Of a stretch of 64,000 nucleotides of DNA, positions 44,371 to 57,739 are shown one piece after another. Position numbers and translations under genes: made by a program. The stretch spans positions 913,953 to 977,952 of the forward strand of contig PTEX01000236.1 of the NCBI GenBank assembly GCA_003342815.1. Reading direction: 5' to 3'. Every line of letters starts with the position of its first letter. Position 1 is the first letter of the stretch. Below the pieces are notes generated by a model that made no database searches, had not been told where the DNA came from, and saw nothing but the letters and a program-made list of their open reading frames with translations. The stretch comes from Eudromia elegans (Eukaryota > Chordata > Aves > Tinamiformes > Tinamidae).

Positions 44371-46553
44371 GACAATAAGATAAAGGTATAAAACCACTCG
44401 ACATATGAGGAGTCATATGTTGGTCTCCCAACACAAGATAATAACAGAATTCTAAGTATGTCATGAACAGGTTTTCACTGGGTTTATCTGAATTGTAGCT
44501 GTTTAATAAGACGTCCCATTCCCTGTCCTAATGTCTATTTCTTTTGTCTGATTTTGTTGCAATATTGGTATTTTTTCCCTGACAGAAATTTCCAGATTTT
44601 GCATGAGGGTTTTTTTTGTTTGTTTGTTTGTTTTTTTCATGCTGCTATTCTCTTCTGAACATCTAATTCTGCAACAGTCAGTATAAGACAAATGGTCTGC
44701 TCTACATGTAAGATGGGGCAGAACTGGTGGGCAGAATAGAAAAATCTTTGCCATATTCTTCTCAATTCCCTTCCTTACTCATTGTGACATGTTTTGCTCT
44801 CTGGCAGCAGCTGTACTTTAAGCAGAATTACTATGCATAAAAAAAAAAAATTTTAAGGCTGGATTTATAAAGTAGAGAATTATATTAAGTATAACAGGCA
44901 ATAATAGTAACAAAGATATTTCTATTGCAAGGTCCATCTGTTACCTACAAGACAAATATCTAGTATTTTCCTATGGAAATAACATCCCCGCTGAACAGCA
45001 GTGTGCATAACCATACGCAAGTTTGCTAATTGTGGATTGATTCTGTTTATCATGAGGAGGTATGAATACAAATTGTGTCTTTCACTGATTACACTCTAGA
45101 AGTGATTTTTTTTTTGCAGACTGGACAGAAAGCATTGTTCCATGACTTCTATTTTGGTCTCCCATATGCCTTTTTTTTTAGACAGAGATCCATATCTTTG
45201 CATATATTGCATTAGGAGTCCTTTGTATAAAGAGAGGAAGAGCATAAGATTCTTAATATTTTGCAAAGATGTGTTGATCTCCAAGAAATTATGAGTTCTT
45301 TGATTAACCTTTGCTAAAATACACTTGCTTCAATTGAGCTTGTCAAGGATATTCAGTTTCCCTCACATCTATCTTCAATGAGAGCAGGTCTGTTATGAGG
45401 ACTACAGTTCACAGAAAGATGGATAGACTTGAAGAGACTTTGTTGCTTATTTTTTCACACCCAACAGTTCTATCAGCTGAACCATTTTGCATTTATCTTA
45501 ATGATTTTTGTGCAAGAGTATGCAGAATATGAGAGCATCTGCTTCGTTAAGTTATTAGACCAAGGACATTTTCCATTCAAAGGGAATGGAATAAATAAAA
45601 GGCAAAACAATACAGAAAACACATACAGACACAAAGTTGATAGATGAGCAATAACAGAGACAATGACAAAGGACAAAATTCTTCAGCCACTAACTGATGG
45701 GCTGGTAAGAAACTACAGATATAGCTTTGGAGAGGACCAAGCTGGACTTTGCAACTGATAAGAAGACGCTAACAAGATAAAAATGGCACTTTGGAATATT
45801 TAAGGGGCTTTGTGGGAAGATGAAAAATTTATAAGGAATGATTAGGGAAAAGAATTGGGGAGGCACCAGGTGCAGGTGGGACAGAGAGGAGGGAGTGTAA
45901 AAATGGCCAGTTGCATTTAGCCAGCTGTCAGTCAGTTGCTTGCTCCAACTGAGCCCTACATTTGATCACCACAATGTATTCTATCCTCTTATTATGTCCT
46001 TTAAAAAAATCTTTCTAATAATCTCACTCTCTTTCCCATACGTGAGCTCCACGAAGTTTCAGTGACAGCAACAGGGGAGAAAAGACAGAGTGAATTTGGG
46101 ACCAGCATCTCGTGCCAGACCACGAGCAATGGTGGCTCCTCTGTCTGTGAGTGGTGTCAGCAGCTGGAGCCAGGGATGGTCCCAATGACTGCAAGTGTCA
46201 TGGGACCACAGGTCATAGAGGTCATGTGTCGAGTGACAGCAACTGAGTGGGGGGACTGGTGTGCTTATATATTCCCCTAACTTCATAGGTGTGCACTTAT
46301 GTATTACATGAGTACTTTAATGTTACATGTGGGTGTTGTTGAAGGCAATGCCTCTACTATGACAATTTGCCATATTGGCGTCTGTTGACCTGGGACAGAG
46401 TAACTTCTGTATCTCAGGAAAGAGAAATTTTCTGATCCTGGAGCTTGCCAGAAAAATGATCACATCCTTTTATATTATGCTCTTCATTTCAGAGGTTTTT
46501 GGGAAGGAGCGTCATGTAAGGCAATCATGTTGCCTTGACCATGGCCTTGGTGA
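44371..46553. other. non-coding DNA; a (GTTT)n run and a moderately GC-rich patch at 45.85-46.3 kb
   Basis: A GTTT run lies at about 44611-44637. The segment 45850-46300 is less AT-rich than its surroundings, and open frames of 72 and 75 codons overlap on opposite strands there. It has an LTR-like texture ('tctttctaataatctcactctctttccc' near 46010) but no terminal repeats or target duplication that I can find, so no element is called. Confidence 0.5.
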
Positions 46554-46554
46554 C

Positions 46555-46584
46555 TACCACACACCCAGTAGCATGTGTGTGGTA
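46555..46584. repeat. hairpin with perfect 10-bp stem
   Basis: TACCACACAC (46555-46564) and its exact reverse complement GTGTGTGGTA (46575-46584) flank a 10-base loop. A second perfect stem lies 100 bases downstream. No precursor-like longer arm pairing is evident. Confidence 0.85.
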
Positions 46585-46683
46585 GCATGCCTGTAGGAGG
46601 CCTCAAGCCTCTCTGACCACCCTCTGCAGCATGCAAGGTTCTCTGAATAAAGGAGTAAAATGCAGATATCCACAAACTATAGC

Positions 46684-46710
46684 CGTCTCATCTGTCGTGC
46701 TCATGAGACG
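46684..46710. repeat. hairpin with perfect 8-bp stem
   Basis: CGTCTCAT (46684-46691) and ATGAGACG (46703-46710) flank an 11-base loop. It contains several CpG dinucleotides, which are uncommon in this window. It lies in the same 200-bp segment as the hairpin at 46555-46584. Confidence 0.8.
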
Positions 46711-49700
46711 TGATGTAGTGTGTAGTGCAGAGATCCTGTGTTTTGAGAGTTGTGTTACCCAAGAGATTTTGGGTATCCTGGAGGCTGCTACTATGGATTT
46801 TATATATTTACATCTATAGACAAACATAACATTTTTCTGCCTGAATATGTTCAAATTTTCTAAAGGTTACATGAGATAATACACAAATGTTTCTATATAA
46901 GTGCACAGCATTACACAGGATACAATTTAAGTAAAACTATTTTTTTTTTTTCAACAAGCACGTACTTTTGCAGTGTGTTGAAGATAGATCAGCTCAAAAT
47001 TTACATTACTTTTTATGGAAAATGCCAAGGAGCAAGAAATTGATTTCTGTTGATTATATATCCAGGATCTCATAGAAAGAAATGGAATTATGTACTCAGC
47101 ACAGAATTGTTACCATAAATATGTGTGCTGAATTTCTATTCATTGAGAACTATCTGAAGAAGACTTGATTCCCAAGGTATAAATTCCATTTCTCATTAAT
47201 ATTAGGTGATGCACACTGCAATAAATTAGCACACAATATTTTGGCTTCTTTTGTGCCTGAAATTAGAAGAAAGTGTTGCCTGTCCCACTGATGCTCACAC
47301 TGACCAAGAGCATTCAATACTATGAGAAAATAAAAGGTGACCTTTGTTTCTCCACCTCTCCTGTTTTTGTAATGCTGTCTTATCTTTTGGATCATGCTGT
47401 GGTTTGGCTAGTCCACCCTGATACCTCGAGTTGTTCCAGAAGTTCACCAAGAATATTTTCATACATGGAAATGACTGAGTTTGAGAAGGTTACTCCTTTT
47501 GGCTGGGATGCTGTGAATGACCTTATGACCTGTCATGTTATGATAAGTACACAAAATTACTTTAAATCATCTTAAGCAGTCAAGAAAGGTGATATCAAGG
47601 CAATTTTAGGGGAAATACAGAGAACCTGTCTGCAATTACTGTGGCCAGGACCACAGGAGAAGTGGGAGAGCTGGCAGGGGATTTCATTGGACAGACAGAC
47701 AGACATAAATCAGAGTCTGTCATTTCTCAGCACAGTGGGAGAGAAATTTGTATTTAATGAGATTTCTCAGAAGAACATGTAGGAGAAAAACAAGAGAGCA
47801 AAAATAGAATCTTGTAGATTACCAGAGGGGAAAAAAAATAAAAAGAAAAAAGATAGGAATAAAAAAGAAAGCTCAGCAATGTGGTAAAAACATTAAGTAA
47901 AGACCAATCAAATGAATGAGTACTTGGGTGAGGAGGGAATTAAAACTAAACATCAAAAGAAAGGGAAGAAACAAGTAAGTGATGGTGGGTCACAGCAAGG
48001 AAGCTAAACCTGTTACAGTTTAACACAGGTATAAAAAGTGTGATTCAGAGGAGGACAGAAAGGTTTTGCCCCTACATAATAGTTCAGCTGTGCATTCATA
48101 GAGGGAAGAGACTGTAAGGAGAAAGTCTCTCAGCTATTTATATTAGGAAAGGACAAGTTTTATTGTTTCATTTCATCACTGTGTTGCTTATGTATTTATT
48201 TTTAATTCTCCTCCCACTCCTTTGGTAATGCACCCTCACTCATGTCACATTCATTCTTGTCTTTTCTTTGGTGAATGCTCCTAGTTATCAGGGAAGGCGC
48301 AAGACACCAGGTCTTCGTAAGAGAAGGAAGTTAATAGGATGGATTTGGAGGAAGGGAAATTAGATAGCATAGAGCAGGAAAGAGTTAATGAAACTTCACT
48401 CAAAAGAGTAGAAAATCAAGAATGATGAAAATAGCCAGAATTAGAAACCCAGAATATTTGAGGTCTAATAAGTAAGAGTGTTTCCAAGGTTTCTGTTAAA
48501 AGAAGACATATCTGCTAAAATAATTTTTTAAAAAAGGTCATTGTTGGATGTTTTTCTGGTAGACAAAATGTAAAAGAAGTGAAAGCATAATTTCTGAACC
48601 AGAAAGGGCCACTTGGGTCAGTGATCAGAGAATGAACATATAATAATATGGCAAACAAGCTAAAAAGTCAGAGCTAGACTACTATTATTTCTATATTAAA
48701 GACTCACAGATGTCTGGCAAGCAGCTTTTACATCAAAACAGTATTTTGAAGTGGAATAAAAACTGATTTACATGATGAAACCTTGTTTTTTGAGAATTTT
48801 GTTTGCTTTTCTCTGCACAGGCTGTAGCTCACAGATCTCCAGGTACAGAAAAGAAAGATAGACCTTGAAGATTACACACAACAACCAGCTCACACTGGTG
48901 TGGGCACAGAGCCTGCTCATATCAAAGTCTGGAACTCAACAGCTAATGTAAAGGTTAGGAAATCATAAAAAATAAGTTAGGAGCACTAGTCAAAGCAGGA
49001 TTTGAAAATCAATGTCCTTACGTTATTTTGTATTAATCATTACAAACTGAGTAGAGAAAGATAAATCTCACCTGGAAGAACATGGAGAGCTCCATGCTTA
49101 TCAAGAGAAAAAAGCAGTAAGGGTGATTTGCAGCAGTTTTCATTTGTTGCTGATTTGCAATTAAAATATTATTTATAATGAAATAGTATTCAGTGTCCCC
49201 ATGACACCTCATGAGCTCTGTTGAATGGCATGGCAAAAAGAACACTCACCTTGCCAGCCTAGTGCAATAGGAATGATTTCTCTACTCTGATATAGTCCTG
49301 ATTAATGGTAACGATAGCATCTGCACATGAAAAGGTAAAAATATCAGGAGTATCATTGTGACTTATGAGTAAAACACGTCTGGATAAATAGTGAAAATTA
49401 TACTTTTACATTATTTCATATATTATGAATCCCCTGTCCAATATATTACAAGAACTTTTTGTTTTGTTTTGTTTTAATAAAGGCAAAATATTTAAGCGAA
49501 TATCCCAGGGCAATTTTAAAAAGGAAGAGCACAGCAGCCTTCAAAACTCAGAGCTCCTAACTCCTCACCTACCCACTGGAATCCCAGTCACTCTAACCAG
49601 CTAAGCAACACAGATTTCACCAAAATAGCAACATTTGCACAATGTTTCAAAATCAGCTGCAGAGTTTTTTTTGAGGAAACAAATGAACTATGCATCTTTA

Positions 49701-52700
49701 ATATCAACAAATATTTATACAACTAACAATCTGCAGCTTAAGTGGTCTCTAGAAATTTAAAGAAAGAACATTTTGTAGTAGTCTATGATAAACTTAATAA
49801 TAATTAGAATTCCTTCCAGGTTGTTAACTAATGCAGACATATTAAAGCATATTTTTAGTTGAGCTTATTATGTTCTAATAAAATTTAAAGAAGCATAGCT
49901 GAAGGGTAAGAAATAGCAGCATCTGGTCCATTAACAGCTCTATATTGTGCTGTGCCATTTAGACACTGCCAGTGTGTATGTTTTTGAGATACTGAGATGA
50001 AGTCCTAGATTGATCTGCTGTTACTGCTTTAAAAATAGTCTCTGTGTAAACCTATTCTTTCAAGCCTGTGTTAGTCTTTTTGGTGTGCTATAATCCCCAA
50101 AGGAGGAGCCTGAATTACGGAAACATGGAAAACAGCTCAAGAGAAGCAATGGTGCTTGATGGTGATGACCACCTACTAAGAAACCATTTTCTGTACAGAA
50201 CACCCCCAAATGTAGCTGTGGCCTCATTGATGACCAGACTCAATAAAAGCAGAACTGTAGAACTGTTGGGGTTTTTTTTTTTATGTTCATTGTATTCCTG
50301 AATACAAAGAATAGAGGACATAACTCCTCTATAAAAATCACCCATGCAAAAGCTCCATGGACTTCATCCATGTTATCAGCAGGACTTGACCTAGAATTTC
50401 AATGACAAAAACTTTCTTGGCATGATGAAGGGAATGTGGGAGTGTGGACTCAGGAGGCCCACATGTTACTTCTGAACTCACCTCTAGATGCTACACAACT
50501 CGTGTGTTTTTCATACTCAGCAATCTCCATCATAGTTTCTCTTTCTATGTATTTACACAAACTCTAAATGGGTAGAGATCACTCCTTTTATCAGCTATGT
50601 TATTTCTTTACCAGTTGACCTCACTAGGGAGCACAACAAAGTTCCTGGGAAATGAAGAGTCCAAGCCTGTATCCATCATTTTGAGGAACTGCTGTGGTAT
50701 GGGAAGGCTTAATTCTTACTTTTGTTGTTGTTGTTGTAAATATATGAGTCAGTGTTTTCTCTCCTCCCCTGCATCTACTTTCAGACTGGTAGATGAAGGA
50801 GTCTTGTCAGAGAAAAGTGCAGCAGGCTGTGGCCTAGTCTCTTTGATTCGGATGTCACTGTTGCTAGCCAAGGTGCAAAACCCATGGGCCAGCAGGCTCG
50901 CATTGACCCAGCTCCCCAGTTGGGGTCACAGTTGGTTGGGCACGTTTGGTGAAGCTGCTGAGACTCAACCGTCATGTGCTATCTCATGAAAACAATGTTA
51001 TAATCTAGGTGGTTGTTCCAAAGGATCTGATTTCCCATAGGAATGAGGGAGAAGCAGAATCTAGTCGATGTCAGACCACCATGCAAAGATCTCCAAAGAG
51101 TTCTCAGGTAGGTAAGGCAGGAAGAAACAGCAGTCCTAGAAAGTAGTTACTGACTATGGCTTCATTTAGACAGCAAGATAACATGAAAGGGGGTCTATTT
51201 TCTTTTGAGAAGGAGCACGGACAAGAATCAATTTAATCATTTGTGAAATATAAAGAAAGGAACTTCAAGAGTTCTTTCTCTCTCTCTTTTCTTTTTTTTC
51301 CTATTAAGATGTCAATTATATTTAATCTACTACATAGCCCTGCTAATGCAAGCCTTTACCTTGAAGTATATCTTCTAGGGATTTAAGTACATGAGGTTCC
51401 CTTATTATAGTGTCATTTTCATACAAAGAAGGAAAAGGGAAAGGAATGCAGGGCAAGGCAAAGGAAGACCTCCCCACAGAAATGATCTTCAGCCTCTTTT
51501 TATTTTCAGCTCATTTTCCTGTAGGGATACAAGTCTCTTTATATCAAAATTAATTCTAGGGGCAATATATTTGCTTTTTGTTTGCCTTCCAAGGAAGTCT
51601 TCCTATGAATGTGAAGATCCCAGGAGAACCAAGACCAGAAGAATGTCAAGATATTGCTGCCTGCCCACAGATGACAGCGAGAGAGCAAATATCTCATACG
51701 AGATATGTGAGATATGTGCTGATTTCCACCCATGGCTATGATCCACTTTCAAAAGTACAACTATTATATGCATGATATGCATGAAACAATAAAACAAGCA
51801 GCATCTACTTTTTTTTTTTTCTTTTGTAATATGTCTATGCTAATAACTGCTTCATCCCCATGGCCAATTTTCACTGTTTAGTGGGGAAGCTGATGCTGTT
51901 CCTTTCAATGAGTCTACATTCAACAGCAAAGACATGGTCAAAGCGACAAAAAATATATAGATGTAATAAAAGATTTTGTATGTCTCTGACATTATTTAGG
52001 GATGACGATGTTCTTCATAAGCAGGTTTATTGTTTACACTGGCTTGTTTTTTATGTAGTCTAGGTATTTACACAAAAAAAGACATGATACCAGAGGGTTT
52101 CAAAACCCTTGAAATTTTTATCTTGGTCAAATTATCTACATCTCACTTGCAATTCTGTGTGTCTGTACCTGCGCAAACACCTGTAGGTATCTAGAAGAGT
52201 GAGGAGGCTGATGTTTCCAAGGGGTTCAGACAGCTAACTGTACATTTGAGAACTTGAAGGAATTTTCAAAAACAATCTAAATGGGAATTGGGTTAGAATT
52301 GGTAATGAGCATCGATTTCAGCCCACAAAAGTGCCTCAAAATACCCACTAAGTTTCTCTCCATAGTTCTAACCTCTTAATTTTGTTTTCGAAAATCTGGA
52401 TCTTTTGGGCTTTCTTTTTTAAAGGTGATGACAGAAGTCCTTGTTTTTTCACCAAACATTGGTTTCAATTGATGTTGTAGACTAGTACTTTGAGTACTGG
52501 AGTGCTGCATTAGGTATATTTTATATATTCTTTATTATTTGTATTCTTGATTATTTGAATTCATTTCCTTTCCTTTTTATAAGGAGAATTTTAATGAGTT
52601 TCAGATTCAAAATCTAGTATTTTTTACTAAATGTTATTTAGCTTGATAACTTTTTTATTTAAAGTTTATTAGGGAACCTGATACATTAATACAAAGCATC

Positions 52701-53137
52701 ATAATGCATTTTTTTTCCAGATTTCCTGCAGCTGTTTGCTAGAAGGCTGTTTAACAAAGCAGCCATGGCTGACAGTTGTACAAGTTGTATCTGTGGTCCA
52801 TTGAATTGTGTTAGAAATAAGGTGTTAATTGTGCCAATAAACCTCACCATAGTGCCTTTCACAGGCCCCAAGACAGTCACTTGCTGCAGCTGGGATTCTT
52901 AGAAAGTTCCTGGACTTTATTTTTCTCCCAGCCAACTTACAGCCCACAGAGAGTATTTTTCTCTTAGTCACGTACCGAGAAATTGGGAGGTGCCAGTGTC
53001 ACGTGCGCAGGTCTCACTCCACAACAGGCATTATAAGCAGCTTCAAAACATAGCCTATAAATGGTTCACATGAACTACCAATCAGTAATAAAGTGAAGTT
53101 TTCATCAGCAATTATGTGACAGTTTTACATGCATGCA
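46711..53137. other. non-coding DNA, no gene recognised
   Basis: Minor features are a (GACA) run near 47692-47705, GTTTT repeats near 49459-49477, a (TTG) run at about 50721-50737, a CT run at 51277-51290, and a small hairpin at 51689-51706 (ATATCTC/GAGATAT stem, ATAC loop). Frames of 100 codons (47273-47575), 130 codons (50597-50989) and 116 codons (51391-51741), all plus, carry no recognisable motif. The segment 52710-52900 has a dense, balanced composition reminiscent of conserved noncoding elements. Confidence 0.5.
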
Positions 53138-53330
53138 AGGGAAGGAGGGAAGGGGGGAAGGAGGGAAGGAGGAAGGAAGGAAGGAAGGGAGAGAGGGAGG
53201 GAGGAAGGAGGAAGGAAGGAAGGAAGGNGAGGGAGGGAGGAAGGAAGGAAGGAAGGAAGGAAGGAAGGAAGGAAGGAAGGAAGGAAGGAAGGAAGGAAGG
53301 AAGGAAGGAAGGAAGGAAGGAAGGAAGGAA
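53138..53330 (+). repeat. GGAA/GGGA microsatellite (polypurine tract) with an ambiguous base
   Basis: About 190 bases made only of G and A on the plus strand. The first half mixes GGAA, GGGA and GAGG units. From about 53239 to 53330 it is a pure GGAA array of roughly 23 units. A single N at 53228 shows the assembly is uncertain here. Repetitive EGGRK/LPSFL frames on both strands are artefacts. Long polypurine mirror tracts can form triplex DNA. Confidence 0.97.
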
Positions 53331-56300
53331 CACAACACAACGCAACTCTATTGCAACAAATTCATTGATCTTTGGCTCTGCTGTTTCTCTTTAAGATATT
53401 TTTAAAAGAGTAAAACTATCCAAATTAGCACTGCCTCGGATTCATTGCTGGAGGAAAAAAGGTAAATGAATATTACCATTTCTCAAGAGATGGAAGTCAC
53501 TCTGTGGAGCAACTCTGGAAAAGAGCTCCGAAGCATTCTGTGTTTTCTGTATTTTGCAGGATGCTCTTTAGCTCTCACTTATGGCATCCACCACATCTGA
53601 GTTCTCCTATAATATGGTGTATTCAAACCAAGGATATAGTTTGGGAAAAGTTTATCTTTTTTTTTTTTTTTTTTTTTTCTCTAGAGAACACTCTATAAGA
53701 TTAAAAACATCGTTTCTTCTGTTCCCACATTTACAATAATTAACACAAAAGTGCAATAGATTCCCTACAATATATTTTGTTATCTTCTATCTTTTTGTAT
53801 GATGCTGACTGAAAATACTAACAGAACCACTAATTTTATATATATATATATATGAAGCAAAAACATAAACATTACAGACAGAGCTCTGAATACTCCTTCT
53901 CAATTCAAGGAAAATGAAGATTAATAAACTAGATTAAACAGATATTGGGTGAAGCAGCCACTAAAATCCTCTCTATTACCAGATATTCAGTAGTTCAATG
54001 CAACCCTTTTCATTTAAAAAGTCTGTTGATACTTAGCGAAAAGTGTTACTCACAAGCACTTTTTTATTTTATTTATTTATTTCTCTAAACCGTATCTAAT
54101 CAAATAAAGAAGTCCTTTGAGCTCAGCGATGATTTACACAGGTCCTTCTTGCTCATCGCTCTTATGACTCTCTGATGTTACAATGGAAATGGGAATTACA
54201 TACATTTTAAATCTTGTTTTTTCTTTTGCAAATGATTTGCATGAATTTTCCTGTATTTATTTTATAATTTATAATGTACAACAGGTTTTATAAAGTTCTT
54301 TCAGCCTCCTGATCTGTTTTCACCTATAAGAGAGCCCTCCACCAGGTTTCTCAGCATGCAAACACAGTGTTTTTTCCCATGTTAGAACAAAAAAGCAATT
54401 AATCTATTAGAAATGCCAACTGAAATGCAGGTTGGCTATTCTGAGCTCAGTCCCTTTTCTTCTAATGCTATCCAAACCAGAGTAAGCATCATAGTTTAAT
54501 TCTTTCTGGATTGCACTCCAATCAGGACTTGTTCAAATTGCTCCCAGGTGCAACAACAATCCATAAACAAAGAAAAAGAGGAGTTGAGTATGCTTTTCAG
54601 GGATACTCCTCAAATACTTTGAAAAACAAGGTAAAAAAAAAAATCTATTTTTATTCATCAATAGAGAAGCTGGCAAAGTATATAAGCAATGCACAACCTA
54701 GGGAAAGTCTATTCAAGTGTCATTATGAATACAGTGCTGAAGCAAAGCAAACTATTTTTCACTCCCCACCCCTTAAGGAAGGTTTGCAGTATATGATATA
54801 ATGAAGAACTTTGTAGAAAATGTCTGTTCAAATGCTGTTATGAATACTGCACTAATAGAAAAGTCACTTTCCATGCCTATACAGAAATAAACCAGCTGCT
54901 TTCACTAGAAGTGGATTGGACTTATTGTTATTCTATCTTGATTCAGATACTCCTGACATTTACCTTATGGTAGAATTTCAAAAATGTATATATAAATTTT
55001 TTTTTTTGTATAAAAAACATAAAGATTGTAGAATTTCCTCTGATCCTTTCTCCAAAAAACTGCTGCTTGCAGGAAAACATAAAACTGACTATACACTGCA
55101 GCTCTGGACACCTGTTGATATTTAATATAACAGAAGACATTTGTGTTGCGCTCAGAAAGAGAAGCCATCTCCATGTGGGCTTGAAGAGAAATACCAATCA
55201 ATGTGACAGGCAGAAATAAACATATGCTCTATGCTAATGTGTCCTAATTCTCTCTTCATCTAAAATGATGGATATTCCAAAAGTCACACAAATCTATACT
55301 TAAAAAAATAATATTGAACATAGATCTTGGAGTATTCCAGTGGTATGCACTTCTGTGGCTGGTGCATTCAGTAAATGGAGATTGGTGCATTCAGAAAATG
55401 GACATAAAATTGAACTATGAATTTTAATTTCCTTAGAATATATGCAATCCATTCCAATTTATATAATATTGCACGTTTACTGAATGTAATAAGTGGTATA
55501 TACAGTAGAAGAGTCCCCATGGTACCTATTTTCCTTTACAATTGTGTTTCTATATTATTAGCAGTTTTTATATAGTGACAATCTATCTCTCTCCCCAGGT
55601 ATCATTATTAATCAAAATTTGCTCAAGAATATAAATTTGTTACCTCTATAAGATCTACGCTCCCTGGAAGAGGCTCAAAACCTCAGATATTATAAAACTT
55701 TTCAGTACTCGATATAATGATCTTATGCTGAATTTCTGCTCCTAATGAATACTACAGGAACTATGTCAGTGACTTTACAAGAATACATCTTTGCATAAGA
55801 AATTGCATCCTTTTATAAGGTCGCTCACTATAAAATACCTTAACAGAAGTTAATCGTGCAGTAATCATTGATTTACTTCTTGTTACACCAGAGCACAACC
55901 TTTAAGTCTACTTTGGTTATAACTTTGTTCCAATAACAAATTAAATTACACATTAAATATATTCTATCCATATATTTACTTTGAATTTGTGTATCTTCAG
56001 TATCCATGCACTTGATTCACCTGCAATACCCTTTGCTCGTTAGAAAACTTCCATAGTTTTACAAGACAGTTGCTATTCCTTAATCATCTTCTCTGGATAT
56101 ATTAGTTAGAGTAAAATGATTACTCCTAACTTTATCCTTAGTAATAGGAGTACTGTTTAACTTCTCATGGTTTACTTCTTAGAGAATTAAAATCAACTTC
56201 TTTTGCATCTTCAAGGGTGCTATTGATTTTTACTAAATCTTCCTTTCAACATCTGGGAAATGCAAAAAGAATGAGTTTTTTATTAGAATTTAAAGTAAAT

Positions 56301-57739
56301 CTTCACAGTCTCTACCACTAAGATTATGTTTACTATCTAGGTGCACTTTGAGAAGCTTGAAAAGAAATGCTGGCATTTTCTTTCAGTTTGGTGGATTTCA
56401 ATAGAAAACCTAGTCCTTCCTTCTGCAGTGTGCTGGAGGGACATCCCCTGGTGAGAAGATCCATAAAAATAACACTCTGTTCGGCTGTATTTAAGGAAAC
56501 TATAAGTCATTCTGCAAATTCCGCTCAGAGTCTCCCAGTGTGGGAATTCACCTCATCTTGCTTTAGATGTGTGTAGTGGACATACCTACATTTTAGCCAG
56601 TAACCCTGGCCTCCCTTTTCCATCAGGGAGAAAACCAGATTCTTCTAAAGCACAATTCGTCTCTCCCAAAATAGACATCCAAACTCAGTCAGATGAATTG
56701 TGCCCTAAAAGCACCTCCGCTGACTAAAAAGGAATCCAGGGCAATAAGCAGAGATTGAGACATCTACAGAGTAGGTGTGTACAGTTATGGGAGAATAATT
56801 CCTCCCTTACTGTAAATCTTTTGAAGAAAAAAAGATTGGTTTAGGAAACAAATACCCCCAAATATGAACACATTCCTTGTTTTGAGAATTAAGATATTTC
56901 ATGACAGTTGCTGCTCCTGGAGAGAAGTGAAACTCTTGGTTTCCCAATAGATCCTTGAGGAAGACATAAAGCATCAAGACAATAAAATGACTAGATGGTT
57001 TAAATAATGCATTTTTATAGGAGGAAATCTATAGAATTATCAAAATATTTTAAATGTACTAAACTCACTAATGAGTATGTTTTTTTCTGTTTGGAATTCC
57101 TTTAGCATTAGCAATAATTAGACTCAGTTAATGATGCATGAATATGGATGAAATATGAAGGTATTTAGGATTCTGAAAGCAATTTAGCTTTAATCACTGT
57201 TTTCCTGAAGAAAATCTGTTTTCATAGGTACATTTTTCCTAAGACAAACATCTCTTATCAAAATATTACAGAATTTATATATATATTTCAGTTCTTTCAA
57301 TATTTTGTATTCATTTAGAAGTTAATTCCAGATTAACTAATTAAAGCTATTTTTTTCAAGACAAAACAATAAGCAAACAAAAGAAAATACTTTTTTATCA
57401 CAGAATTAGTAGTATAGCTGCATTAGAGTTGTTCTAAGATTTACTGTATCTTATATAATCAACATGAAATCTTAAATGTTAAGTGGAAAGGAAGGAAAAT
57501 ATCACTTTAAAGGCAAAATCTCTTATGACAGATTTTTTTTTTCTTTATAAAAGAGACAGATGAGACTAAATTGGAAAAAAAACACTATATTGAAATGAAT
57601 CTACACAAAATCAAACTATGACTGATATAGAACTGAACTAGGAAAGAAATAATAATCACCTATAATTAATACTCTTTGGCATGTAGTGTAGATTTGTAAA
57701 CCTAACTTGATATCATTTTTCAAGAGTCTGGTTGACAGA
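53331..57739. other. AT-rich non-coding DNA with small repeats
   Basis: A 22-base T run at 53657-53678, a TA run at 53836-53853, and a two-copy 23-bp tandem duplication at 55361-55405 (GGTGCATTCAGTAAATGG, second copy with A for T). The segment 56520-56760 has a repeat-like texture but could not be assigned. No gene recognised. Frames of 96 and 84 codons (54511-54801 plus, 54943-55197 minus) have no motif. Confidence 0.55.

Noticed and set aside
45640-46300. Possible LTR or retroviral leader region
   Set aside because: No terminal TG/CA pair with matching flanking duplication and no primer-binding-like site could be identified. Only the texture is suggestive.
53105-53405. Six overlapping open frames on both strands across the GGAA tract
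   Set aside because: They are translations of a simple repeat (EGRK and LPSF periodicity) and include an ambiguous base. Not genes.
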